Origin: an uncultured Bacilli bacterium
Lineage (GTDB): Bacteria; Bacillota_I; Bacilli_A; RF39; UBA660
Reading direction: 5' to 3'
Length of the DNA stretch: 5,292 bases
NCBI GenBank assembly: GCA_944363805.1
Contig: CALVVH010000062.1
Coordinates: 1 to 5,292, forward strand
Numbering within the stretch: the stretch's first letter is position 1; each line of letters opens with the position of its first letter. A program made the position numbers and the translations under genes. This document shows positions 1-5,292 of the stretch, in pieces. The notes beneath the pieces were generated by a model that saw only the letters and a list, made by a program, of their open reading frames with translations, had not been told where the DNA came from and searched no databases.

Positions 1-247
1 CTGATTTTTCAATATCTACTTCAGAATCACAATTTCCACGGATACTAAGTAGTTTATGTTGGTAACTTGTTAAAAAGTCCTTTACCGAATTGGGGTCAAC
101 TTCAAGAATGCCTTTTATGGATAAACCACAGTAGTACATGTCACCAAGATTCACTATTTTATCAAAGTTATATTTTTCATCTAGTTTTTTTATTTTATCT
201 AAATTTTTACTTATACCATGGATGTCAGAAATAAATAATATTTTCAC
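1..247 (-). CDS. yfcE: YfcE-type metallophosphoesterase (phosphodiesterase), 3' part cut off by window edge
   Basis: The first 82 codons are present. Metal-binding motifs of the calcineurin-like phosphoesterase fold are visible in order: SDIHG at residues 7-11 (Asp8 and His10), LGD at 34-36, and RGNCDSEVD at 70-78. The last motif matches my memory of Escherichia coli YfcE, a Mn-dependent cytoplasmic phosphodiesterase active on model substrates whose natural substrate is unclear. The C-terminal histidine motifs of the family would lie beyond the left edge. I chose the GTG at 247-245 because GGAGGA lies 5 bases upstream and the MKILFISDIHG-type N-terminus then begins at the usual place. The start shares one base with the TAG of the preceding ORF (TAGTG), which points to translational coupling. 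The region between the second and third motifs is a little shorter than I recall for the E. coli protein. The family call is firm, the exact substrate is not. Confidence 0.9.
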   Translation of the reverse strand, partial: MKILFISDIHGISKNLDKIKKLDEKYNFDKIVNLGDMYYCGLSIKGILEVDPNSVKDFLTSYQHKLLSIRGNCDSEVDIEKS

Positions 248-558
248 TAGCGTCCTCCATAGTTAAAGTAATTGGAATTTAAAGTTATAAAAAATTCTTC
301 GTCAGCATTGCGCATATCGATATAGCCAATAATATAATCGCGAGGAATTACATAATCAGCTTTTTCTTCGGCATTCCATGATAGAGATTCATTGGGAGCT
401 ACTAAATATTCTACATCTTCTTTAGGACAACCAATTAAAACCATTTCGTCAGTTTGTCTAAGGTTATTTCCTTTTTCTTCACTTACAAATTTATAAGGAT
501 CGATGATCATTTCCGGAGTTATTTCAATGGTAGTACTCCACAAATGAGGATCAGCCAT
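247..558 (-). CDS. Hypothetical protein, 103-aa C-terminal ORF of the frameshifted gene
   Basis: This is the longest open stretch of the broken gene and what an automatic caller would report. It is acidic and soluble, with no signal peptide or membrane segment. Visible parts are LWSTTIEITPEM near residues 6-17, an acidic KFVSEEKGNN stretch, a hydrophobic DEMVLIGCP strand at 37-45, and VIPRDYIIGYID at 70-81. The ATG at 558 has a GGAAGG 7 bases upstream, so separate translation or re-initiation is possible. That purine run is also the coding sequence of EEG in the rebuilt protein, so it need not be a true ribosome binding site. It ends with TAG overlapping the GTG of yfcE by one base. I do not recognise a function. 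Confidence 0.6.
   Translation of the reverse strand: MADPHLWSTTIEITPEMIIDPYKFVSEEKGNNLRQTDEMVLIGCPKEDVEYLVAPNESLSWNAEEKADYVIPRDYIIGYIDMRNADEEFFITLNSNYFNYGGR
253..258 (-). promoter_or_regulatory. Ribosome binding site that fixes the yfcE GTG start
   Basis: GGAGGA lies 5 bases before the GTG start of yfcE. It is also the coding sequence for the Gly-Gly pair at the C-terminus of the upstream ORF, so the upstream gene ends inside the initiation region of the next one. Confidence 0.8.
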
Positions 559-575
559 AAGTAATCCTTCCTCAT

Positions 576-674
576 TTATTTTTCACCATTTCCAGCTCCA
601 GTTATATGATAAAAATAACTCATTTCAGCAAAATCTAAATTTTCAAAAAAATCTTTTATTGATTCTTCTAGCAT
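576..674 (-). CDS. N-terminal ORF (32 aa) of the frameshifted gene
   Basis: This ORF begins with ATG at 674-672. GGAAGGAAG (692-684) precedes it at 9 bases spacing, and an extended -10 promoter lies just upstream. It reads as an acidic amphipathic stretch followed by MSYFYHITGAGNGEK and stops at TAA. Taken alone it would be a small peptide of unknown role. The better reading is the amino end of the 142-aa protein described for 247-674, because the following frame continues the sequence naturally. The good initiation signals show where that gene starts. Confidence 0.6.
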   Translation of the reverse strand: MLEESIKDFFENLDFAEMSYFYHITGAGNGEK

Positions 675-691
675 CAGTAGACACTTCCTTC

Positions 692-709
692 CTATAATTA
701 ATTATAGCA
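692..709 (-). promoter_or_regulatory. Extended -10 promoter inside a 16-bp perfect palindrome
   Basis: TGCTATAAT (709-701) is a consensus extended -10 element. No good -35 box is seen at 16-18 bp (ATAAAT at 17 bp is weak). Transcription should start near 694, leaving about 20 bases of leader before the ATG at 674. The palindrome CTATAATTAATTATAG (692-707) covers the -10 hexamer and the expected start point. It could be an operator, but its AT-only core means chance is a fair alternative. Confidence 0.6.
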
Positions 710-733
710 TAATATATTATTAAATTTATAGAG

Positions 734-759
734 AAAAAAATGGCTAGAATGCCATTTTT
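734..759 (-). terminator. Intrinsic terminator after the ABC permease
   Basis: On the minus strand AAAAATGGC (759-751) pairs perfectly with GCCATTTTT (744-736) around a 6-base loop, and the T-run continues to 734. The 9-bp stem has only four G:C or C:G-rich inner pairs (TGGC/GCCA), but the long T-tract is typical. The first stem arm overlaps the TAA stop of the permease gene (760-758), so a ribosome at the stop would cover part of the hairpin. The near-symmetry means it could also work on the plus strand, where no gene is seen. Confidence 0.8.
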
Positions 760-3163
760 AAATATTATCATTTTTAATAGAATCGACAATATTCTTCTTT
801 TTTATTTTATGCATGCTATACATTGTTACAAAGAATATTAATACTAGAACAAATACTATGGCAAATATTAAATACTTAGTTGGATAAGGGATTATTGTAG
901 ACTTTTCAAGTAGATGCATTAACTTTAATGCATCTCTTATAAACCAAATGATTATCATCGATATCATAATTGCAAATAATAATATTTTTAAACCTAAAAA
1001 GATACCTTCTAAGACCAACATCTTATTTAGCCCTTCTTTACTCATACCAATACTTCTCAATACAGAAAATTCTTTTTCTCGAGTTTCTATATTGGCATTA
1101 ATTGAACTAAATATTGTCATAATACTTATCAAAGATATGAAAAATAAAATAACATATAGAATAAATTTTAAAGATAAAATTAATCTTTGTGTTTCATAAT
1201 CATACAAAGCATAATTATTATAATTTATTTCTATGTTAGGATTTTCATCAATTAATTCTTGCATATCATTATCAAAAGCAATTGGATCGTTGGTATTAAT
1301 ACCTAGAATTATTTCATCACGTTCTTGATCTTGATATTCATTGAAAGTATCGAGATTTACAATTAACGGTATTGAACTTAAAGAAAAATAATCAAATTCT
1401 GTACTTAAATATAAATTATCAATGGTTTTATAAACTTCTTCACTTTGTATGTCGTATAATTCAAGATAAATATCTGAATTTTTTTGGAATATATCATAAC
1501 GAATTTCTTCTCTAGTTTCTCTATCTCTGTAATAAGCATTATTTATAATAACACCATAAGTATCTTTTGGAGCTTTAATGTTTTTTAAATAATCTTGATA
1601 TATAGAATTATCTAGACCAACTAAGTAGATAATAGAATAACTACCAGTTGAATCTGTTAAATTTCTATCAATGTACTCATTAGTAAATAATTCACTATTT
1701 TTAATTGACAAGTATAAGGTATCGTACTTAACAAAATTGGTAATATTTGAAATGTTAGATATTTTTTCTATTACTTGCTCGGCTTTTTTATCAATATAAA
1801 TGTTAATATCAAAATCATTTTCTTCGTAAGAAGTATAATTAATCAAAGCATAATTCAAGATTGTAGCAAATGTTATAAACAAAACAATCGATATGCAAGA
1901 TGATATTATACTAGATGTAAATTTACGGCGATTTCTTTTCATGTTTTTGTAAGCCACTTCGCCTTCAGGGCCAAATATTTTTTCTATTAAAGGATAATTT
2001 TCCTTACTCTTTTTTAATTTATAGACATCATTACCACGTATCGCTTCCATCGGGGTAACTTGACTAGCTTTTATGGCTGGATAAAAAGCAGAACCATAAA
2101 TTGTAATTATAATAAATATTAGAGATATAACTATAAATTCTGGATATAGATATAGCTGATATGGTGTAGATATACCTTCAAGTATTTTATTAAATATGGC
2201 AAGAATTGTTGAAACTAAACCTAAGCTTAAAATGATACCTATTGGAATAGCAATTAAACTTATCATACTGGCTTCAATCATAACCATTTTAAATATTTGT
2301 TTTTTACTAGCCCCAATACTTCTTAAAGCTCCGAACTGTTTTTTTCGTTCTGATAGACTTATAGTAAAGGAATTGCGAACAATCAGAATACAAAATACAC
2401 TGATAACAATTAAAACTAAAGAAAATATAGCATAAATTCCAAGAGTAGTTCCAAGTAAATAATACTCACCATTAATATTTAACAATTCAGTATTGATGAT
2501 TGCGTTATCATAATATATATTTCCATAAGCAATATGCCTTTCTAAATTTAAATCTTGAGCTAAAATAGCGATTTTATCATAGGCATGTCGTACTGATTTA
2601 AATGTTACTAAAAATCTAGTTAAATCGTTTTTTCTAAATGAATCTGTAGTATAAGCATAATATGTTTTTAAATCATTGTAGGAATCATTATTTATCGGTG
2701 TATAATCGAAAACTCCAACAACTTTTTTATTGTCAATTGTACTGCCAATTTTGAGATTCCCCTTTTTGGCAAGTTTAGTCGATATAATAATTTCTGTATT
2801 ATTTTTTGGAAACTGACCTTGAAGATTTTGAAAGTATTTTTCCAAATTATCAGTAACATTGATAAAATCTATCCTATAACTATCTTGCTCTATTGAATTA
2901 ATAGTTTGGATTATTCCTACTTCTTTAATGTCAGAATTATTATTTATTTTATCAAGGACAGAAAAGTCTAAATCATATAATTCGATGTGATGAGGACCTT
3001 CATCTTCAACTATACTATCTACAGCACTTTTCCTGACTGTTGATGCACCAAGGCCAACAGAAAATATTAATGTTGTTATTAAAATAATACTAATGATTGT
3101 AATTAGAGATTTTTTCTTATTAAGTTTTAGGTAACGATATGTAAGTTTACTTAATGTCTTCAT
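758..3163 (-). CDS. FtsX-family ABC transporter permease with two large extracytoplasmic domains
   Basis: The 801-aa membrane subunit of an ABC exporter of the MacB/FtsX (ABC3) superfamily. Predicted membrane segments lie near residues 20-38, 238-263, 297-324, 342-362, 417-440, 662-685, 717-743 and 763-782. Two long hydrophilic stretches (about 40-237 and 441-660) would face outside. The two halves are an internal duplication: SERKKQFGALRSIGASKKQI at 271-290 matches ETREKEFSVLRSIGMSKEGL at 693-712, and each is the RSIG coupling-helix region typical of FtsX domains. Eight segments with two outer domains differs from BceB-type permeases, which have ten segments and one large outer domain. I set the start at ATG 3163-3161, after AAGGTG; an in-frame GTG at 3178 would add five residues but lacks a site. 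It overlaps the ATPase gene by 17 bp, so the two are translated together. Likely substrates are lipids, lipoproteins or peptides, or it may be a mechanotransmitter; the sequence does not say which. Confidence 0.92.
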   Translation of the reverse strand: MKTLSKLTYRYLKLNKKKSLITIISIILITTLIFSVGLGASTVRKSAVDSIVEDEGPHHIELYDLDFSVLDKINNNSDIKEVGIIQTINSIEQDSYRIDFINVTDNLEKYFQNLQGQFPKNNTEIIISTKLAKKGNLKIGSTIDNKKVVGVFDYTPINNDSYNDLKTYYAYTTDSFRKNDLTRFLVTFKSVRHAYDKIAILAQDLNLERHIAYGNIYYDNAIINTELLNINGEYYLLGTTLGIYAIFSLVLIVISVFCILIVRNSFTISLSERKKQFGALRSIGASKKQIFKMVMIEASMISLIAIPIGIILSLGLVSTILAIFNKILEGISTPYQLYLYPEFIVISLIFIIITIYGSAFYPAIKASQVTPMEAIRGNDVYKLKKSKENYPLIEKIFGPEGEVAYKNMKRNRRKFTSSIISSCISIVLFITFATILNYALINYTSYEENDFDINIYIDKKAEQVIEKISNISNITNFVKYDTLYLSIKNSELFTNEYIDRNLTDSTGSYSIIYLVGLDNSIYQDYLKNIKAPKDTYGVIINNAYYRDRETREEIRYDIFQKNSDIYLELYDIQSEEVYKTIDNLYLSTEFDYFSLSSIPLIVNLDTFNEYQDQERDEIILGINTNDPIAFDNDMQELIDENPNIEINYNNYALYDYETQRLILSLKFILYVILFFISLISIMTIFSSINANIETREKEFSVLRSIGMSKEGLNKMLVLEGIFLGLKILLFAIMISMIIIWFIRDALKLMHLLEKSTIIPYPTKYLIFAIVFVLVLIFFVTMYSMHKIKKKNIVDSIKNDNI

Positions 3164-3839
3164 TTTGCACCTTATCACTAACTATTTTGCCATCAGCAAT
3201 GATGATGATTCTATTAGCATATTTGGCAAGTTTTTCATCATGTGTTACCATGATTATTGTTTGATTAAATAATTCATTAGCACTTTTAAGTAACTCCATT
3301 ACTTCAAGACTATTTTTACTATCTAAATTTCCTGTGGGTTCATCAGCAAGAATTATACTTGGTTTAGTTATAAGGGCTCTACCAATAGATACTCTTTGTT
3401 GTTCACCTCCGGATAATTCATTTGGTAAATGTTTAAGACGATCTTCTAGTTTTAATAATTTTATTATCTTGTTTAAATACTCTTCATCAATATTTTGCTT
3501 GTCAAGGTCTAGTGGCAAGGTTATGTTTTCTTTGACATTAAGGGTGGAAATAAGATTGTAAAACTGATAAATAATACTTACTTCTGTTCTTCTTAAATGA
3601 GATAGTTTTTCATCATTTAAAGAGTAAATGTCATTATCATTAATAAATACTTTGCCACTAGTTGGAGTGTCTACTCCACCAATCATGTGTAAAAGAGTTG
3701 ACTTACCACTACCAGATGCACCAAGTATAGCAATAAACTCTTGTTTTTCTACTGTAAATGAAACGTCATTAACAGCGCTAACTAGTGTTTCTCCTTTACC
3801 ATAAGTTTTAGTTAAATTTTGAACTTTTAATATACTCAT
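3147..3839 (-). CDS. ABC transporter ATP-binding protein, MacB/LolD type
   Basis: A complete 230-aa nucleotide-binding subunit of normal family length, acting at the inner face of the membrane. All ABC motifs are intact: Walker A GASGSGKST at 40-48, Q-loop Gln92 in IIYQFYNL, signature LSGGE at 142-146, Walker B ILADE at 163-167, D-loop NLD at 171-173, and the switch histidine in VTHDE (His200). The spacing and the LADEPTGNLDS stretch are characteristic of the MacB/LolD/BceA group, whose partners are FtsX-type permeases, and such a permease follows directly with a 17-bp overlap. The ATG at 3839 is preceded by AAGGAGAG about 10 bases away. A likely promoter lies in the 53-bp gap before it. No two-component system, peptide gene or peptidase that would point to antibiotic sensing or bacteriocin export is next to the pair. 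Confidence 0.95.
   Translation of the reverse strand: MSILKVQNLTKTYGKGETLVSAVNDVSFTVEKQEFIAILGASGSGKSTLLHMIGGVDTPTSGKVFINDNDIYSLNDEKLSHLRRTEVSIIYQFYNLISTLNVKENITLPLDLDKQNIDEEYLNKIIKLLKLEDRLKHLPNELSGGEQQRVSIGRALITKPSIILADEPTGNLDSKNSLEVMELLKSANELFNQTIIMVTHDEKLAKYANRIIIIADGKIVSDKVQNEDIK
3168..3173 (-). promoter_or_regulatory. Ribosome binding site of the permease, inside the ATPase gene
   Basis: AAGGTG lies 4 bases before the ATG at 3163, with its AAGG core 6 bases away. It favours this ATG over the GTG at 3178, which sits only 2 bases upstream of the AAGGTG and has no purine-rich site of its own. The site is within the last codons of the ATPase. Confidence 0.7.
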
Positions 3840-3861
3840 ATTTCCTACTCTCCTTAATATG

Positions 3862-3889
3862 ATTATACCTTATTTTTAGATAGTTTAAA
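3862..3889 (-). promoter_or_regulatory. Probable promoter of the ABC transporter genes
   Basis: A consensus TATAAT (3867-3862) lies 22 bases before the ATPase ATG. TTTAAA (3889-3884) at 16-bp spacing matches four of six -35 positions. The expected start point near 3855 would leave a leader of about 16 bases that begins at or within the ribosome binding site. No GC-rich terminator hairpin separates it from the HTH gene, so read-through from upstream is also possible. Confidence 0.5.
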
Positions 3890-3892
3890 ATA

Positions 3893-4939
3893 TTAACTTT
3901 GTCTTTTTTTCTTTCTTGTCAGTTTACTTACTCCTAGTTCTTCAGCTTTAGCCCCGATTGCTTTAGGAGTACGGTTTAGATACTCACCAATTTCTTCATT
4001 AGTCATATCATCGTAATGTTCTTTTAAATATTTTATTTCTTTTCCTTTCCAATATTTTGATAAACGATAACTATATCCAAGACTTCTTAATTTATAGGCA
4101 ACTGCAACTGGAGTACGATGCAAACGCTCTGCTATCAATTCATAATCATAACCTATTTTTAATAAATCAGTTGCTAGTTTTATTTCATCACTAGTCCATG
4201 TATGGTGTTCTATCGGAGGATTTAGAGAATCTTCTCTTCTTTTTTCAGTTAACCAATCAGGTTCAATGCCAAAAATATTTAAATCTAAATAATTAGCATT
4301 CCATAAATCTTGGTGATCTTTTAAAAACTCCATTAAATCTTCAATACTAATACAATAATAAGAATACTTTTTTGTTACTTTTTTCTTTTTTAATTTAAGT
4401 CCATAACTTTTCCAAGTTTCAGTAACTTTATCGTGACTTACTCCAAGGTAATAAGATATATCTGCAACTGTAAGTTGTTCAGTATTAGCTTTACACATAT
4501 GACCTAATCCTAATCTAGTTGCTTTAACTCTTATGGAATATACGCTTCTTTGCATTTTTTTGGCAATTTTTTCAATTGAATCGCTCCCCCACTTTTCGAT
4601 TAAGTATTCCTCTTCTTCGCTAGTCCAAGTTCTTCTATCTTGTATTAAAGTAATACCTAGTCTTTTTGCTCGTAGATATATGGCGTTGGGGCTTTTTTGC
4701 ATGATAGTAGCAATATCTTCATAGTGGGTGGATAGTGCTAGTTTTTTTAACAATTCATTTTCTTCTTCTGTCCATTTATTAGATTTTGGTGGGTCTAAGT
4801 TATATTTTTGGGCAACATTTACTACAGCTTCCCAGGAGCAACCAAACATATTTTTCATACTATGAGCAGAAACTTTCCCCCAGTTATCAACAATATATTT
4901 TTCTTGTTCTAAAGTAAATTCAAACTTTTGACCACGCAT
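3893..4939 (-). CDS. Multi-HTH DNA-binding protein with five Myb/SANT (GcrA-like) units and an excisionase-like insert
   Basis: A 348-aa soluble, probably DNA-binding protein made of repeated three-helix units. Each unit begins with a tryptophan (or Phe) and acidic residues, then a central 'IA..(L/M)..(S/T)' turn, and ends in a recognition-helix-like 'a(I/V)..KA..LG(I/L)'. Units lie at about 8-48 (degenerate, Phe instead of Trp), 56-96, 105-146, 248-290 and 297-338. The last two show LHRTPVAVAYKLRSLGY and LNRTPKAIGAKAEELGV. Between units 3 and 4, residues 156-240 begin LTVADISYYLGVSHDKVTETW, which fits a MerR/excisionase-type HTH followed by a tyrosine- and lysine-rich stretch (a possible wing) and a segment with LWNANYLDLNIFG. 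The C-terminus is basic (TRKKKRQS). The start is ATG 4939 with GAGGTG 6 bases upstream; the GTG at 4948 lies within that site. No catalytic domain is seen. It may regulate the adjacent ABC genes or sequences elsewhere; the role is inferred only from fold and position. Confidence 0.8.
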   Translation of the reverse strand: MRGQKFEFTLEQEKYIVDNWGKVSAHSMKNMFGCSWEAVVNVAQKYNLDPPKSNKWTEEENELLKKLALSTHYEDIATIMQKSPNAIYLRAKRLGITLIQDRRTWTSEEEEYLIEKWGSDSIEKIAKKMQRSVYSIRVKATRLGLGHMCKANTEQLTVADISYYLGVSHDKVTETWKSYGLKLKKKKVTKKYSYYCISIEDLMEFLKDHQDLWNANYLDLNIFGIEPDWLTEKRREDSLNPPIEHHTWTSDEIKLATDLLKIGYDYELIAERLHRTPVAVAYKLRSLGYSYRLSKYWKGKEIKYLKEHYDDMTNEEIGEYLNRTPKAIGAKAEELGVSKLTRKKKRQS

Positions 4940-4945
4940 TAAAAT

Positions 4946-4951
4946 CACCTC
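4946..4951 (-). promoter_or_regulatory. Ribosome binding site of the multi-HTH gene
   Basis: GAGGTG (with following AT, a long match to the 16S anti-Shine-Dalgarno) lies 6 bases before ATG 4939. The upstream in-frame GTG at 4948-4946 is part of this site, so ATG 4939 is the true start. Confidence 0.8.
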
Positions 4952-4961
4952 AGGTAATTTT

Positions 4962-4970
4962 ATTATAACA
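4962..4970 (-). promoter_or_regulatory. Extended -10 promoter of the multi-HTH gene
   Basis: TGTTATAAT (4970-4962) is an exact extended -10 element. No convincing -35 box is present (CTTTAA at 17 bp is poor). The -35 region falls in the loop and arm of the upstream terminator hairpin. The expected start near 4955 leaves a leader of about 16 bases, just enough for the ribosome binding site. Confidence 0.65.
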
Positions 4971-4999
4971 AAAATGCCAACTTTTTAAAGTAGTTGGCA
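4970..4999 (-). terminator. Intrinsic terminator of the upstream gene
   Basis: On the minus strand TGCCAACT (4999-4992) pairs perfectly with AGTTGGCA (4982-4975) around a 9-base loop, followed by TTTTT (4974-4970). It begins 5 bases after the TAG stop of the gene at 5005. The T-run abuts the -10 promoter of the next gene. Confidence 0.88.
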
Positions 5000-5004
5000 A
5001 GTAA

Positions 5005-5292
5005 CTATTCGTTTACTTCAATTTTTTCTAACAGTTTATTGGCAATGTCTTGAACTTCAGTATTTTGGGATAATCGTACTAGTAATCCATGAGACTTTGG
5101 ACTTTCCGGAATCATGAATTCGGATTCACGCATTAAGTCTTCGATTATAACTTGATTAGAATGAATCAATGCTTTAATTAGTTTAGTTTCTTCTGGGGAA
5201 ACTGTATTAAGTAAGCCTTTTAAAATTTGAATTTCTTTTATTTTATTATCAGCTATTTTAAATAATTCGTCGACCATTTCTTTAGATTTGGG
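5005..5292 (-). CDS. Hypothetical helical protein, 3' end only (95 codons visible)
   Basis: The reading frame stays open to the right edge (PKSKE before the first ATG at 5277) and that ATG has no good ribosome binding site, so the gene almost certainly starts outside the window. The visible part is hydrophilic, acidic and mostly helix-forming. It has a heptad-like stretch (LFKIADNKIKEIQILKGLL), then SPEETKLIKALIHSNQVIIEDLM, a proline-containing linker FMIPESPKSHG, and a last helix ending NKLLEKIEVNE. There is no signal peptide or membrane segment in this part. It ends with TAG directly before a strong terminator, so it closes its own transcript. I do not recognise a family and do not propose a function. 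Confidence 0.7.
   Translation of the reverse strand, partial: PKSKEMVDELFKIADNKIKEIQILKGLLNTVSPEETKLIKALIHSNQVIIEDLMRESEFMIPESPKSHGLLVRLSQNTEVQDIANKLLEKIEVNE

Larger units (their letters stand above)
247..674 (-). pseudogene. Frameshifted small gene, reconstructs to a 142-aa protein with a YHxT motif
   Basis: Two ORFs in different frames look like one gene. The first (674-576) gives 32 residues ending GAGNGEK and stops at TAA (578-576). Reading back one base in the run of five A (583-579) continues as EKINEEGLLMADPHLWST, which runs straight into the 103-aa ORF at 558. The seven codons before that ATG (INEEGLL) are open and protein-like, so the ATG at 558 is probably internal Met40. The rebuilt protein has an acidic start, YHIT at 22-25, LWST at 45-48, and VIPRDYIIGYID near 109-120. 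The order YHxT, then an 'eeGL' segment, then a buried IP-x-x-YI strand loosely recalls ADP-ribosyltransferase-fold small proteins, but this is a guess from pattern and I do not recognise the family. The promoter and a strong ribosome binding site sit before 674. Causes may be a true mutation, an assembly indel in the A-run, or recoding. Confidence 0.72.

Noticed and set aside
576..674. The 32-aa ORF as a stand-alone signalling peptide or bacteriocin exported by the ABC pair
   Set aside because: It has no leader motif or double-glycine site, is separated from the transporter by a terminator and its own promoter, and its sequence runs on naturally into the next frame.
948..1199. Plus-strand ORF of 83 codons (and others at 2196-2435, 3334-3561 and 4533-4724)
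   Set aside because: They lie fully opposite well-supported genes, have no ribosome binding sites, and read as low-complexity mirror translations of membrane segments or ABC motifs.
3164..3178. GTG at 3178 as the permease start
   Set aside because: The AAGGTG site lies downstream of it and at good spacing from ATG 3163, which also gives the usual short N-terminus before the first membrane segment.
3868..3895. Hairpin after the multi-HTH gene (TTTTA with TAAAA) as a terminator
   Set aside because: The stem is five A:T pairs with no GC core and no following T-run, too weak to call.
3147..4939. A phage, defence or mobile element built around the multi-HTH protein
   Set aside because: No integrase, transposase, nuclease, attachment repeats or inverted repeats are visible, and the neighbours are an ordinary ABC pair and a housekeeping-type phosphodiesterase.
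5005..5277. A complete 90-aa gene starting at ATG 5277
   Set aside because: The frame is open to the window edge and there is no good ribosome binding site before that ATG, so a 5'-truncated longer gene is more likely.
1..5292. Reassigned genetic code (TGA as tryptophan, as in many Mollicutes)
   Set aside because: Tryptophans I checked, such as those in the multi-HTH protein, use TGG, and no gene needs TGA read-through to be complete.

Overview
The window is AT-rich (roughly 30% GC by eye) and every supportable gene lies on the minus strand. Shine-Dalgarno sites are strong and purine-rich, promoters have good -10 boxes, tryptophan is read as TGG with TAA and TAG as stops, and terminators are compact hairpins with T-runs. 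This suggests a low-GC Bacillota genome using the standard bacterial code, perhaps a gut-type Bacilli or Clostridia lineage. I cannot name a genus.

In the direction of transcription (right to left) there are three blocks. (1) 5292-5005 is the 3' end of an unrecognised, helix-rich protein whose start lies outside the window, closed by a clean intrinsic terminator. (2) 4939-758 starts at an extended -10 promoter packed against that terminator. It carries a 348-aa protein built from five Myb/SANT- or GcrA-like helix-turn-helix units with a MerR/excisionase-like segment between units 3 and 4. After a 53-bp gap with its own likely promoter comes an ABC exporter pair: a 230-aa MacB/LolD-type ATPase and an 801-aa FtsX-family permease that overlap by 17 bp. 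The block ends in a hairpin whose first stem arm includes the permease stop codon. (3) 674 to the left edge has its own extended -10 promoter lying in a 16-bp perfect palindrome. It carries a small gene broken by a one-base frameshift, then the first 82 codons of a YfcE-type metallophosphoesterase. The GTG start of yfcE shares a base with the preceding stop codon.

The observation most worth a second look is the frameshift. The obvious 103-aa ORF (558-247) starts in the middle of a gene. The seven codons before its ATG and a 32-aa ORF (674-576) join smoothly to it across a run of five A residues, giving a 142-aa protein with a Tyr-His-Ile-Thr motif near its N-terminus. This could be a real pseudogene, a homopolymer error in the assembly, or, less likely, recoding. 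The multi-HTH protein beside the ABC pair is the second point of interest. I found no CRISPR array, tRNA, rRNA, insertion sequence, attachment site or evident new defence system.
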